Shown one piece after another: positions 11,398 to 23,479 of a stretch of 64,000 nucleotides of DNA. Source of the DNA: Capsicum annuum (taxonomy: Eukaryota > Streptophyta > Magnoliopsida > Solanales > Solanaceae); contig NC_061114.1 in NCBI RefSeq assembly GCF_002878395.1, forward strand, positions 142,841,275 to 142,905,274. The letters run 5' to 3'. The notes beneath the pieces were generated by a model. That model was given only the letters and a program-made list of their open reading frames with translations, did not search any database and was not told the DNA's origin. The translations under genes were made by a program, and so were the position numbers. Each line of letters begins with the position of its first letter. The stretch's first letter is position 1.

Positions 11398-12097
11398 CTG
11401 GGTTGTGAGTTTCTTGAAGTTCTTGGACTTGAAGAACTTGAATTTCTTAGTTTCTTGAAGGAGGATTAGGATCTTGTTCTTGGGGATTGATCTTAGAGAG
11501 AAAACCCTAATTTGATGTTTTAGATGGATAATGAACTTATGAGTCTTGGTCTGATATAATTAGAGGTTAAAATAGGTGGAAAAGAGCCAATTACCCTTTT
11601 AAAAATGTCTTTAAAATAACTGAATGAACTATGCGATAGTGGGTGCGATGGTCCATCACTGGGTCAACGGTCCGTCGGTCCTAACCGTCGCACCTGGGCA
11701 GAATAGGGGCTCACTCTCTCTACTACGATGGCTTGGGCAACAGTCCATCGCTAGCTTGACGGTTCATCGGCCCGAGCCATCGCCCTTAGGAAGAAGATAG
11801 TCTCACTACCTCTATTGCGATGGTTTGGGCGATGATTCGTCGCTAGCTCGACGGTTCGTCGGCCCTCATCATTGCACCTGAGCAATTTTGACTACTTTCT
11901 ATAAAACGGCCATAACTTTCTACCCCGATACTGGATTTGGACAAAATTGGTATCATTGAAAAGCCAATTCAATTTACCATAAGAAAAAAGAGAAAATATT
12001 TAAAATTCCATGTATATAAAATTGGATTCATCTTTCAAAGTAAGTTTCTAATATACTTAGTACGATTTCAAGCTAGGTAGGAGTACGGGGTATTACA
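9456..12097 (-). repeat. 5' LTR of element A
   Basis: Starts tgtaatgcccc and ends ggggtattaca; the sequence aligns end to end with 1719-4357 with visible but moderate divergence. It carries the palindrome GGGTAC-AA-GTACCC at 10843-10856, a donor-like GTATGT at 11392-11397, and CpG-richer repeats with tcgacggt/cgtcggtcc words at about 11645-11880. The transcription start should lie to the right of the donor, but no clean TATA box remains (the equivalent position reads ctctaattatgtc-like). Confidence 0.92.
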
Positions 12098-13946
12098 ACT
12101 GACTTTTCCCTTCTTTATAAATCTCATTACTCTCTTTATGAGAGATACTTTCACGAAAACCCAATCACCAATATTAACTGCAAATTTTATCACCTCACAT
12201 CCACATAGGACTTTTGGCAACTCTAAGCAGTCTTAAGCTATCCCTTATCACCTTCACCTTCTGCATTGCTTGGTGAACAAAATTAGGACCAAACAATCTA
12301 GTCTCATCAATTTCAAACCACCTAATAGGAGGCCTACACCTCCTATTATATAGATCCTCGATTGGAGCCATTTGAATACTCTAGTTATAGCTATTATTAT
12401 ATGAAAACTCAATGAGAGTCATGTGATCAAACCAACTACCACAAAAATCAATCATACAAGCCTTTAGACCATCCTTTGAGGTCTAAATAGTCCTTTTCTC
12501 TTATCTATCCATCTGAGGGTGGAAAGCGATGCTAAGGTTCACCTATGTACCTAAACCTTTCTGAAACAAATGCCAAAAATAAGAAGTAAACTGTGTACCT
12601 CTATCTGTAATGATGGAAACTGGAGTACCATGAAACTTGACAATCTCCTAAATATAAAACTTAACATAGTCCTCGCCAGAGTAAGTAGTCCACACTAGCA
12701 GGAAGTGAGAAAACTTAGCCATTCTTTCAATGATAACCCAAATCGAGTCTAACTAATTGTGATACCATGGAAAACCTATGATGAAATCCATGTTGATCAC
12801 CTCCCACTTCCATATAGGTAACTTTATCTCTTGAGAAATACCACCGGGCCTCAGGTGCTCAACTTTCACTTGCTGACAAACCATTCACTTAGCCACAAAA
12901 TTGGCCATATCTCTCTTTATGTTGTTCCACCAATAACTCATCTTCAAATCCTGATACATCTTCATCGAACTAGGATAAACAGTATACCTTGACTTATGAG
13001 CCTCATTCAAAATCCTTTCTCGCAACCCATCCACATCAAAAACACATAGCCTGCCTTTGTACCATAAGATACCATAACCACTAATCTCAAAAGCCATAAC
13101 CTTCTACTGACCCACATCATCCTTAATTTGTATTAAGAGAGGGTTCAAAGCCTTTTTTTTCTTTACCTCAACACCAAGAGTTGACTTTACCCCCTCTTGA
13201 ACAATCACACCACCATACTCAGAGTCTAAATGATGAACTCCCAAATTATCCAACAGTGAATATCCCTCACCAATCCTCACTACTCCTTATCCACATAAGA
13301 TAAGATACCCATACACCACCTGCTATGAGAATCAACAACCACATTTATATTACTTGGATGATAGTAAAGACTCACATCATAGTCCTTAATAAAATTAAGC
13401 CATATCCTCTACCTAAAATTTATGTCCTTCTAAGTGAACATATACTACAAGCTCTTATAATTGAAGTAAATGTCCACGTCTACCCCATACAGATAATTAC
13501 ACTAAATCTTCAAAGCAAAATCCACAGCTGCCAACTCTAAGTCATGAGTTGGATATTTCTTTTTGTGTACCTTAAGCTTCCTAGAATCATACACTACAAA
13601 CCTACCATGATGCATGAAAAAATAACCCAGTCCCACACTGGATGCATCACATTAAACAACAAAACCTTTTGTATTCTTGGGCAGGGTTAAAACTATTGCA
13701 GAAGTCAACTTGTCCTTAAACTTAAAGTAAATACACTCACAAGAATTGGATCACAAAAACTTTACCTTTTTCTGAGTCATCTTAGTTAACCAAGCTACTA
13801 TAAAAGACAAACACTCTACAAACCTTCTATAATACACTTCTAAGCCTAAGAAGCTTCAAATATAGATTGGATTTGTATGTATAGGCTATACCCTAACCAC
13901 CTTAACCTTATATGGATCCAACTTCATCCCTTCACTAGAGACTACA
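12098..13946 (-). pseudogene. Element B pol, second fragment (integrase, RNase H, end of RT)
   Basis: Continuation of 1352-1718 after removal of element A. In coding order from the right it holds the end of RT/thumb (about 13900-13700), RNase H (about 13700-13430, with the antisense of a [21 protein letters not shown] segment), the integrase zinc-binding region at 13097-12885 (ILNEAHKSRYTVYPSSMKMY, WWNNIKRDMANFV) and the core with VSIITDRGTQFT near 12600, where the Asp is intact. It is cut at 13946 by the C-D array; the N-terminal half of RT, protease, gag and 5' LTR of B are not found in the window. Confidence 0.87.
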
Positions 13947-15484
13947 TATAACGCCCGGAGTCTATACCCTGGATGCTATATGGTTCTTATGACCATTAAG
14001 GACTATAAGCTAACCCATGATTGATATCTGCTGTGAGCACTGAAACATGATACTGTAATAAATATGAAAAATAGGCTGAAATGCCATAAAGTTCAAAATA
14101 TACAAATACAGCTATAGTGTATAAATTGAAATAACAATCTATAAAACTGAACACTGTATGGAAACTAGTCTGAAAAGCCTCTAATCTGAACTATCTGAAA
14201 GTGGAGTTGGTGGGACAATCCCCAACTAACTCCATCTACTAAAATACTAAGAGTACTAAAATAATGAAATAAAAGAATATCCTTGAGTGATGAGGACTCA
14301 CTACTAATCTACTGCTGCTGGCTGAATTTAAATCTATCTATGCACGGTCGGGAACCTGAGTGTCTGAACATATGATATGAGACATCATAGTGCAAAGAAA
14401 GAGTATGCATCAGTATGTGGAATGCACTGGTATGATAGATGAGGTAAGGCTAAATGCAACAGTTCATATGCATGAACAATAACAAACTGTATGATATAGA
14501 GTAACTAAACATGAGAGTACATGGATAACTGATACTGCTATAAATATTGAGTATGCACTAATGTGTAATAAATACTATGACTAAGCTTATCTATAGCTAA
14601 GTCCTGACTTCTGATACTGGGAAGCTGATAGCTAAAGTTACTAATAACTAATTTACTGATACTAGTTGACTGTATCTAATAGTCTTGATTCTGTAGAACT
14701 GAACTGAGTTCTATTCTGAAGGCTGAATCTAAGACTGTAGAAGGTAATCATCTAACCGACATTCCCCAAATAAGATAACTAAGTTGGGGTCCAACCTATG
14801 ACCCCAATTGGAAGGATGCCAGTACTGTGCGATGGGTAAAAACACTGAAGAGTTACCCTCATCTGGTAGGTACTCTAATTAGAATAGTGGAACCCTCATC
14901 TGGCAGGTTAAAACACCTCATCAACCCTTAAATGACAGGTTTGATGTATCAGCCTACACTGGCTATGTAGTTCTGGAATGTAAGGATTGCTTCAAAGCAT
15001 CACACCTTCTACTGGCAGGTGAGACCCCATCCTTGGGTTTACTCGGTGCTAAATCCTACGCCCAACTGAAAGACGCTGAACTGAGTCTACTGAACTGGAC
15101 TAATACTGAGCTTACTGAGTTTTCCTAAGTTTGGTAACTAACTAAGTTCTGTAACTGACAGAGAGTAATAAGATTTGATAATAAGTTGTAGTGTGATGCG
15201 CCAGTATCGTGGTACCTCACTGGAAATTGACAATTTTCATTTTGACATACTCCGTGACGTGCTACTGGACTAAATTACAGTGTTTAATGACTTAAACTTA
15301 AAATAGCTATAACTTCTTACTCGGTTATCAGATTTAGGAAAATTTTATATCATTGGAAATATAATTCAATTTCCTATGCAATGGCAGGCTTTAAACTGAA
15401 AAATACTAAGCAATTCACAAATTTCATATTGGATTACTCAAGAAATGAGAGTTAAGTTAAGCTTGAGAAATATGGGTTATTACA
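13947..15484 (-). repeat. 3' LTR of element C, internally deleted
   Basis: Starts tataacgcc (mutated TGTAACGCC) and ends gggttattaca. It aligns with the middle LTR, but about 970 bases corresponding to roughly 21865-22835 are missing, with the junction near 15175. The lost piece held the GGGTAT palindrome and the predicted leader start. It keeps the inverted repeat TTGGGGTC/GACCCCAA (14784-14807) and the ACCCTCATCTGGCAGGT motif series (about 14865-15020). Confidence 0.87.
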
Positions 15485-15500
15485 ATATCTCCCCCTTAGG
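15485..15500 (-). promoter_or_regulatory. Polypurine tract of element C
   Basis: Minus strand reads CCTAAGGGGGAGATAT directly before the LTR start. This is the clearest PPT in the window. Confidence 0.87.
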
Positions 15501-15811
15501 AACATTCGTCCTTGAATGATTATGATTAGGTTGAGATGCTGATGGACTAAGTTTACACACTAAACATGCATGTCTAATTCATTCCTACATGACTGAACTA
15601 CTAATAAACTAAGATCTTACACTTAATATGCATATATGATGTATGGAAATTATGATTGAAGCTACTGACAAGATAAGTTTTCATACTGAACATGCATATC
15701 TGATGCATGAGTACATGACTGAACTGATTAATGAATATGCAATGTTAATGGATGCTATGATATAATTATAGCTGAATGTAGAAATGAGTAAAGCTAAGGA
15801 AGACTATTAGC
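15501..15811 (-). other. Post-pol spacer of element C
   Basis: AT-rich, no coding frame. It repeats words of the type catactgaacatgcatatctgatgcatgag, as do the spacers of A and D. I see no further structure in it. Confidence 0.55.
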
Positions 15812-18800
15812 TTAAGCTGGATCTGAGGTTGAGGAGAAGAGTTGAGGATACTTGGTCCAAATATCTACTTTTTCTTCCCATGTAGCTCCCTCTATGGACT
15901 AATTCTTCTAAAGGACTTTGACTAAGGGAACTTTATTAATCCTTAGTCTAGAAATATGATGATCAAGGATTTGGACTTGAACCTCTTAGAAAGAGGGATC
16001 ATTCTTAATATTTATGTCCTCTAATGGAACTATGACTGTTGGGTCACCAGTGCATTTATTTAGCAAGGAGATGTGGAATACTGGATACACTGAGGTTAGA
16101 TTTGAAGGCAACTCAAGCTTATAAGCTACCTTTCCAAAAATAGCTGAGAATTTTGTAAGGACCGACATATCAGGGACTAAACTTTCCCTTTTTTCTGAAC
16201 CTCTTTAATCCTTTCATGGAAGAGATTTTTAGGAACATAAATTCACCGATCTCAAATTTGAGATCCTTTCTCCACACATCAGCGTACTACTTCTGTCAGC
16301 TTTGGGAAGCCCTAAGTCTTTCTATGATTAACTTAACCTTTTCTATGTCATCAAACACTAGGTCAAGCCCTACTACTGTGGCCTCACCTACCTCAAACCA
16401 ACAAATTGGAGATCTGCTTCTTCTACCATAGAGAGCATCAAATGAATCTATCTGAATACTGGAATAATAGCTATTATTGTATGCAAACTCAATCAAAGGC
16501 AAGTGGTCATCCCAACTACCCTTAAAATTGACAGCATATGCTCGTAGCATATCTTCTAGAGTCTGAATAGTCCTTTCTGCTTGACCATCTGTTTGATGGT
16601 GGAAGGCTGTACTGAGGTGAACTTGGATACCAAGACTCTTTTGGAATACTTTCCAAAAATAAGAGGTAATCTAGGTACCTCTATCTGAGATAATAGATAC
16701 CAGAACTCTATGTAACCTGACCAACTCCCTAATATAGAGTTTGGCGTAGTCCTCGACTAAATAAGAAGTATGAACTGGCAAGAAATAAGCTAGTTTGATT
16801 CTATAATAACCCATATAGAATCATGTTAGTGATGAGTATGAGGTAAACCCATCACAAAGTTAATGTTCACTTCTTCCGATTTCTATGTGGGAATACTAAA
16901 CTTCTGCATAAACCCACTAGGTTTCTGGTGCTCAATCTTAACTTGTTGGCATGTAGAGCACTTAGCTACAAACTTTACAATATCTCTCTTCATCCTACTA
17001 CACCTATAGATCTCCCATATATCACGGAACATCTTAATGGGCCCTAGATGAATAGAGTAATGTACACCATGTTCTTCTGCAAGAATTCATTGCCTCAAAT
17101 CATCTACACATAGAACATATAAATGACCTTAGCAATGCATTACACTATCTACGCCTTGGGAGAAAACCTCTACTTTCTAATCATTGACTGACTCTTTCAA
17201 CTTAATAAAACTGGGATCTCTATCCTGCTTTTCCTTCACCTCAGAAACTAGAGAGGATTTAAAACTGTTATAAACCCACATACTACCTTCTGCTGAATTG
17301 ACTAAGGGGAAACCTAGTCGGGCAAGCTGATGAACTTCCTGAACTAACTTCTTCTAACTATCCTCAACATGACCAATACTACTCATAAACAGTTTACTGA
17401 GAGCACCAATAACTATATGGTTTTTGCCCGGATGATAAAGAATACTCATGTCATAATCTTTCAATAACTCTAACCACCTTCACTGATGCAAATTTTGATC
17501 TTTCTAAGACATACTACAAGATCTTGTGATCTGTGAACACATCTACATGCACCTCATATAAGTAATGCCTCCAAATCTTTAAGGAAAACACTACAAATGC
17601 TAAATCATGATCATGAGTCGAATAATTCTTCTGATGGGGCTTAAGCTATCTAGGGGCATAGGCTATGACCTTACCACTCTACATAACGACACAACTCAAA
17701 CCTACTCTGGATGCATCATAGTATATAAAAAACCCATCTGAACTATTTGGTAGAGTCAAAACTGGGGCTGAAGTGAATCTAATCTTCAACTCCTGAAAGC
17801 TCTTCTCGCAAGAATTAGACCACTAAAATTGGAATTTCTTCTAAGTCAATCAAGACATGGCGGATGCAATAGATGAAAACCCTTCAACAAACCACCAGTA
17901 ATATCCAGATATTCCCAAGAAACTCCTGATATCTTATGGAAAAATAGGTCTAGCCCAGTTTCTCACCGCTTTGGTCTTTTGAGGGTTAACTCTAATGCCA
18001 TAATCGAAAATGATATGACCAAGGAATGCTACTGACCTTAGCCAAAATTCATACTTACTAAATTTGGCAAACAACTAATGAGTTTTGAGAGTCTGAAGTA
18101 CGATTCTAAGGTGATTTGTATGATTATTCTCTCTATGAGAATAGACAAGAATGTCATCAATGAAGAAAAAAATGAACATATCCAAGTACTACTTGAACAC
18201 TCAGTTCATTAAGTCTATGAAGGTTGTTGGGGCATTAGTAAGACCAAAGGACATGACTAGAAACTCAAAGTGACTAACGAGTTTTGAAAACTGTTTTCAG
18301 AATGACACATTCTATGACTCCTAGCTGATGATAGCTTGATTTGAGGTCTATCATAGAAAAGTAACTAGCATCCTGAAGTTGGTCAAATAAGTCAGCGATC
18401 CTAGAAAGTGGATATTTATTCTTGATTGTGACTTCTTTCAACTGACGGTAGTCAATACACATTCTGAGAGAACTATCTTTCTTATGCACGAATAGAACTG
18501 CTGTGCCCCAAGGGGAGATGTTGGGTCTAATAAATAACTTATCTAGGAGATTTTCCAACTGTTCTTTTAACTGTCTAAGTTCTACTGGAGCCATTTTGTA
18601 TGGCATAATAAATACTAGCTGAGTATCTAGAAAAAGGTCTTTTCCAAAGTCAATTTCCATAAAGGGAGGAACTCCTGGAAGATCTTCGAGACATACATCT
18701 GAGAATTCATTTACTACTGGAATTGACTCAAGACTAGGAGTTTTTGAACTAGAGTCCTTGACTCACACAAGATGATAGAAATATCCCTTGGATACCATTT

Positions 18801-19365
18801 TTCTCGCTCTAAGGTATGAAATCAATTGACCCTTAAGCGTTGTAGTACTACCTCTTCATTCAAGGACTAATTCATTTGGAAACAGAAAATGAACAATTTT
18901 TTTTTATAATCAACTAAGGCATAGATTGAATGGAGCCAATCTATGTTGAGAATGACATCAAAATATGCCATTTCTAGCTCTAATAGGTCTACTGAAGTAA
19001 CCTTCTGAGATATCATAATCGGACAGTTCCTATATATACGTTGTGCAATGATAGATTTACCCACTGGGGTAGAAACTAAGAAAGGCTCTGCTAGGATTTC
19101 TGGACTGACTCTGAAGTTAACAGCTATAAAAGGAGTAACAAAAGATAAAGAAGCTCCTGGATCAAGAAAGGCATAAATATGTAAATGAAAGATCTATAAC
19201 GTACCAGTGACCATGTTAGAAGAATTTTCCTGATCTTGTCTGGAATGAAGTGTACAAAGCCTATTTGGGCGTTGTCCATTAGTGGCACTATAAGTGACAC
19301 CCTGCTGATTCGAGCGACTTGACTGAGCTGAAGAACGAATATGCTGACCCTAAGAACCTGACTGA
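15812..19365 (-). pseudogene. Element C pol, degenerate
   Basis: Protease site read as FLDPGASLSF near 19155, which is intact at the catalytic Asp. The protease tail is at 19064-18867 (GKSIIAQRIYRNCPIMIS). RT starts at 18660 with [27 protein letters not shown] and [12 protein letters not shown] (Gly to Ser in the usual SGYHQ). RNase H and integrase follow in fragments. The IN C-terminal segment is at 16168-15986 ([21 protein letters not shown]), and the end reads YPQLF..., with the stop at 15812. Many stops and frameshifts occur, especially between 18270 and 16550. This is the same polyprotein family as A and D. Confidence 0.88.
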
Positions 19366-20398
19366 GGATAATCTCTGACTCTTTGGCCTAGCTTTCCACA
19401 CCCAAAACAAACATCGCTGCCAGCTCTGCAGACACCCTTGTGGTTTCTACCACATGTCTAAAAAAGAGAATTTGTTCAAGCACTACTGACACTACCCTGA
19501 GATTTAGAGCCTGGCCCCTATCGTTGTTACTATTTCTAAACTTAGGTACTGGATCACTGGCTGAGGATGGAGCTGGAATTGAAGAATTTTTGACAAAACT
19601 GGGAACAATTACAGCCCTCTAACTTAGGCTGATTAAAATTAAAGATACATATTCTATCTCTCTTGTTTTGCCTATCTCTCTCTGATCTTAGCCTCTTCTA
19701 TTTGCTGAGCGTGGACCATGAGCTTGGATATGTCTATCTTCTTAACCAACATCATCGTTCTATACTTTTTAACCATACTATCTGACACCTCAGATACAAA
19801 TTTGATTATTCTGGACCTACAATATACTACTACATGGGGATAATACCTGGCTAACTAAGTAAACTTAAGAGAATACTCTTTCATGCTCATACTACCTTGA
19901 CTGAGGTTGATAAACTCTAACACCTTGGCTTTTCTCAGCTCTATGGGAAAAATCTCTCTAGGAAATCAGTAGCAAAGTCTTCTCATTTTATGGACTCTGC
20001 TTCTGTGCCCCTTTCTATCTTTCACTGCTTAAATAACGTATGAGGTACATCTTTTAGCTGATAGGAAACTAACTTAGCACTCTCACTGGAAGTCAGTCCC
20101 ATAATATCAATGATTTTCTAGACCTGATTGAGAAAATCTTGTGATCCTCTTCTGGCTTAGATCATGAGTCTAAGGGAGTATTTATTCGGGTGAAGTCCCA
20201 AATCCTGGCTGCAGTAGTATTGGCCACTGGATTTGTTGGAATAGCAGCTGGTTGTTCATTCTTAGCTGCTACATAGTTGTCTAGAGTAGTGAATACAACT
20301 CTAAATTTAGCATAATAGATATGCTCATCTAGGGGATTGGCCTGAACGGGTGCTGACTGATTTCTGGTTCTACTTTCGTTAGTCTTTTTGGGAGGCAT
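19366..20398 (-). pseudogene. Element C gag, degenerate
   Basis: Starts at ATG 20398-20396 with MPPKKTNESRTRNQSAPVQ, followed by a long intact N-terminal stretch to about 20162. The gag core near 19960-19700 is broken by stops. The zinc knuckle (about 19380-19425) reads CFGCGKLGQRVRDYP, so His is Gln and the last Cys is Tyr. The acceptor-like site upstream of the ATG is TTTTTACAA, where the final G of ACAG is A. The relation to neighbours is as for A: gag and pol in one reading frame. Confidence 0.86.
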
Positions 20399-20605
20399 GT
20401 TTTGTAAAAAAAGGATGAAATAGATTAGACTGAGAGTTTAACTTGAGCTCATCCTCACTCACATGACAAGAATACTGAAAGAAGGGAAACTATTTCCTAA
20501 AACATCTCATAGCCTCTTGTCCATATGTGTGGCGCGCTACACACCTATGTACAAGACTCTACTAGATAGGAATTTTAGACTTCCTAGGATACTGTTGAAC
20601 CTTTT

Positions 20606-20617
20606 GCTCTGATACCA
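20606..20617 (-). other. Primer-binding site of element C
   Basis: The complement is TGGTATCAGAGC, a perfect match to the initiator Met-tRNA primer site, lying next to the middle LTR that begins at 20622. Confidence 0.9.
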
Positions 20618-20621
20618 AATT

Positions 20622-23141
20622 TGTAACACCCCAATTCTATACCTTGGATGCTACACTATAGTTATGACCCCGAAGCACCACAAGGTGACCCATGACTGAT
20701 ACCTACTATGAGAAATAAAATGTGATACTGTAACAAATGCAAAAAATAGGCTGAAATTCCATAAGGTACAATATCTGTAAATACTGCTAAAGAGTATCAA
20801 CTGAAATAACAATCTATAAAATTGAACATTGTCTGAAAACTTGTCTGAAAAGCCTCTAAACTGAACTATCTAAAAGTGGGCTTGATGGGATAATCCCCCA
20901 ACTAACTCCATCTACTGAAATATTGAGTCTACTAAAATAATGAAACAAAAAAATATTCTCAAATGATAAGAACTCACTGCTAATCTACTATTGTTGGCTG
21001 AATCTGAATCTATCTATGCGCGATCGTGAACCTGAGCATTCGAACCAATGATACGAGACATCATACCGCAAAGAAAGAGTATGCATAAATACGTGGAATG
21101 TACTGGTATGCTAGATGATGTAAGGGTAAATTCAAGGGTTCATATACATGAACAATAACAAATTGTATGATATAGAGTAACTGAATATGAGAGTACATCG
21201 ATAACTGATACTGCTATAAATACCGAGTATGAACTAATGTGCATATATATAAATACTATGACTAAGCATGTCTGAATCTAAGTACTGAATTCTAGTATTG
21301 AGTAACTGATATCTAAAGTTACTGATAACTAATTTACTAATACTGGTTGACACTATATTATAGTTCTTATTCTGTAAAATTAAATTTAGATCTATTCTGA
21401 AGACTGGAACTGAGATTGTGGTAGGTAATCATCTAACCGACATGCCCTAAATAAGATAACTAAGTTGGGACCCAACCTATGACCCCAGTTGGAAGGGTGT
21501 TAGTACCGTGCCATGGGTAAAGACACTGAAGAGTTACCCTCATCTGGTAAGTACTCTAATGAGAATGGTAGAACCCTCATCTGGCAGTTTAAAACACCTC
21601 ATGAACCTTTGAATGGAAGATTTGATGTCTCAAACTATGCTGGCTACGTAGTTCTGGAATGCAAGGATTGCTTCTAAGAATCACACCCTCTACTGGCAAG
21701 TGAGCCCCTATCCTTGGGTTCACTCGGTGCTGAATCCTACTCCCAACTAAAAGACTCTAAACTGAGTATACTGAACTAGACTGGAATGATATTGAGCTTA
21801 CTGAGTTTTCCTAAGTTTTGTAACTTATTGAGTTCTGTTGAGTTTTGTAACTGACTGAGAGTACTACTGATCGTGACATGACTGAGATTCTATAATTGAT
21901 ACTAGCTCTAGGTACACAGCGAAATTATCGGGTATAAAATACCCCCAAGACTCGATAGCATGAAAAATAAAGCATAATATACTCTTAAAAATCATAACAA
22001 TGTATATTTGTCCATAGTTCACTCATAGAGGCATTTAATTAAACACTTGTAATGCATCTACCTATACAAGAATAGGGAATACCTGCTATCAGGTTATAAT
22101 GGCACTATTTCATTCACATAGGCATTTTATCCAACACATGGGGAGTATGCTTAAGTTATACAATAATCAAAACATATAGTCATCATGGCTACATCAATCA
22201 ACTTGCAAATTTAAGGGTTTATCATGAAGATCATGTAACTCAACACATACAATGATTAATTTCATAAAAGCATATAATTTAATCATGGACTAAAACCCAA
22301 CAATAACATGAACATGAATTCAATTCAATTCAAGCATGGAAGTTCATAATTCAACAATTATGTATTTTGAAAATGGATTCGTGGACCTTATGGGTTAAAG
22401 GAACACATAGATGAAGACCTAATAGACCTTAATTTGTGAGTTTCTTGAAGTTCTTAGTGAATCCCTTGAGATTGCTCTTGTTTTATTGAATCTAGGGTTT
22501 CGTAGTTTCGAGAGAGAATTCTTTTAATTTAGAGATAAATTGACTGAGTAATGACTAAAAACCTTTTTAGGGATTAAATCCCATATCTGGGTATGTTAAA
22601 ATCATCGAAAAAGACCGTTTTAGCCTTGGATGAAACATTTAATTTCCATTGAAATTTTTCAAAATAGGCACTTGGAGAGATGCAGTGCTATTGCACCATG
22701 TCTCTGGAAATTGCTAACTAGGAAAATGCATGGTGGCATAACGCAGTGGTATCACATTGCCACTTTGGTTGGGACCTGGAAGTTCACCGTGATGCGGTGG
22801 AATCACGTTGGTACACTGGAAATGGATAATTGTGATAATAAACTATGGAGCAATGCTCCGGTATCGCGATACCACACTAAAAACTGACAATTTCCATTTT
22901 GACATAATCCGCAACGTGCTACTTGCCTGAATTACAGTGTTTAATGACTGAAATTTAAAATAGCCATAACTTCTTACTTGGTTATTGGATTTAGGAAAAT
23001 TTTATATCGTTGGAAAGCTAATTAAATTTTCTAAGAATTCGCAGTCTCTAAACTAAAAAATATGAAGTGTTTCAAAAATTTCATAGTGGATAACTCATGA
23101 ACTAAGAGTTAAGTTAAGCTTGAGAAATATGGGGTACTACA
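20622..23141 (-). repeat. Shared LTR: 5' LTR of C and 3' LTR of D
   Basis: Starts tgtaacacccc and ends ggggtactaca. It is 2.5 kb, the full length for this family. It carries GGGTAT-AAA-ATACCC at 21930-21944, ACCCTCATCTGG-type motifs at about 21535-21710, a block of alternating tggtatcac/gcggtggaatcac words at about 22690-22920, and a decayed donor GTCTAT where A and F have GTATGT. A PBS lies on one side and a PPT on the other, which makes it the pivot of the tandem array. Confidence 0.9.
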
Positions 23142-23157
23142 AAATCTCCCCTTTGGG
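23142..23157 (-). promoter_or_regulatory. Polypurine tract of element D
   Basis: Minus strand reads CCAAAGGGGAGATTT next to the shared LTR, the position expected for the plus-strand primer. Confidence 0.82.
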
Positions 23158-23479
23158 AACATTCATCCTTGAATGAGACTGATTAAAATGAGATGCTGAT
23201 AAACTAAAGTAACACACTGGACATACATATCTGATGCATGGCTACATGATTGAACTACTGATAAACTAAGCTCTTACACTGAACATGTATATCTGATGCA
23301 TGGAATTTATGACTGAAGCTACTGACAAGCTGGGTTTTCATACTGAACATACATATCTTATGCATGAGTACATGACTGAACTGATTCATAATGCATGATT
23401 GAATATGCAACGGTAATTAATACCAAGTTATAACTATAGCAGCGCATGGAATTGAGTAAAGCTAAGGAAGACTATTACC
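23158..23479 (-). other. Post-pol spacer of element D
   Basis: Aligns with the spacer of C. It holds four degenerate copies of gaacatacatatctgatgcatg. No coding frame is visible. Confidence 0.55.

Larger units (their letters stand above)
1719..12097 (-). mobile_element. Element A: complete but decayed Ty3/gypsy (Tekay/Del-like) retrotransposon
   Basis: A 10.4-kb element with two recognisable LTRs (1719-4357 and 9456-12097), a polypurine tract, a Met-tRNA primer site and one gag-pol coding region, all on the minus strand. It is inserted in the integrase of element B: the last five bases on the left are agtga and the first five on the right are actga, a target-site duplication with one mismatch. 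Joining the flanks restores the usual '..cggggactga/cttttccc..' antisense integrase segment seen in element A itself near 5110. Numerous stops make it non-autonomous today. Confidence 0.92.

Noticed and set aside
22630..22887. 85-residue plus-strand frame in the shared C/D LTR
   Set aside because: It spans the U3 repeat block, is absent from the other LTRs, and has no homology that I recognise.
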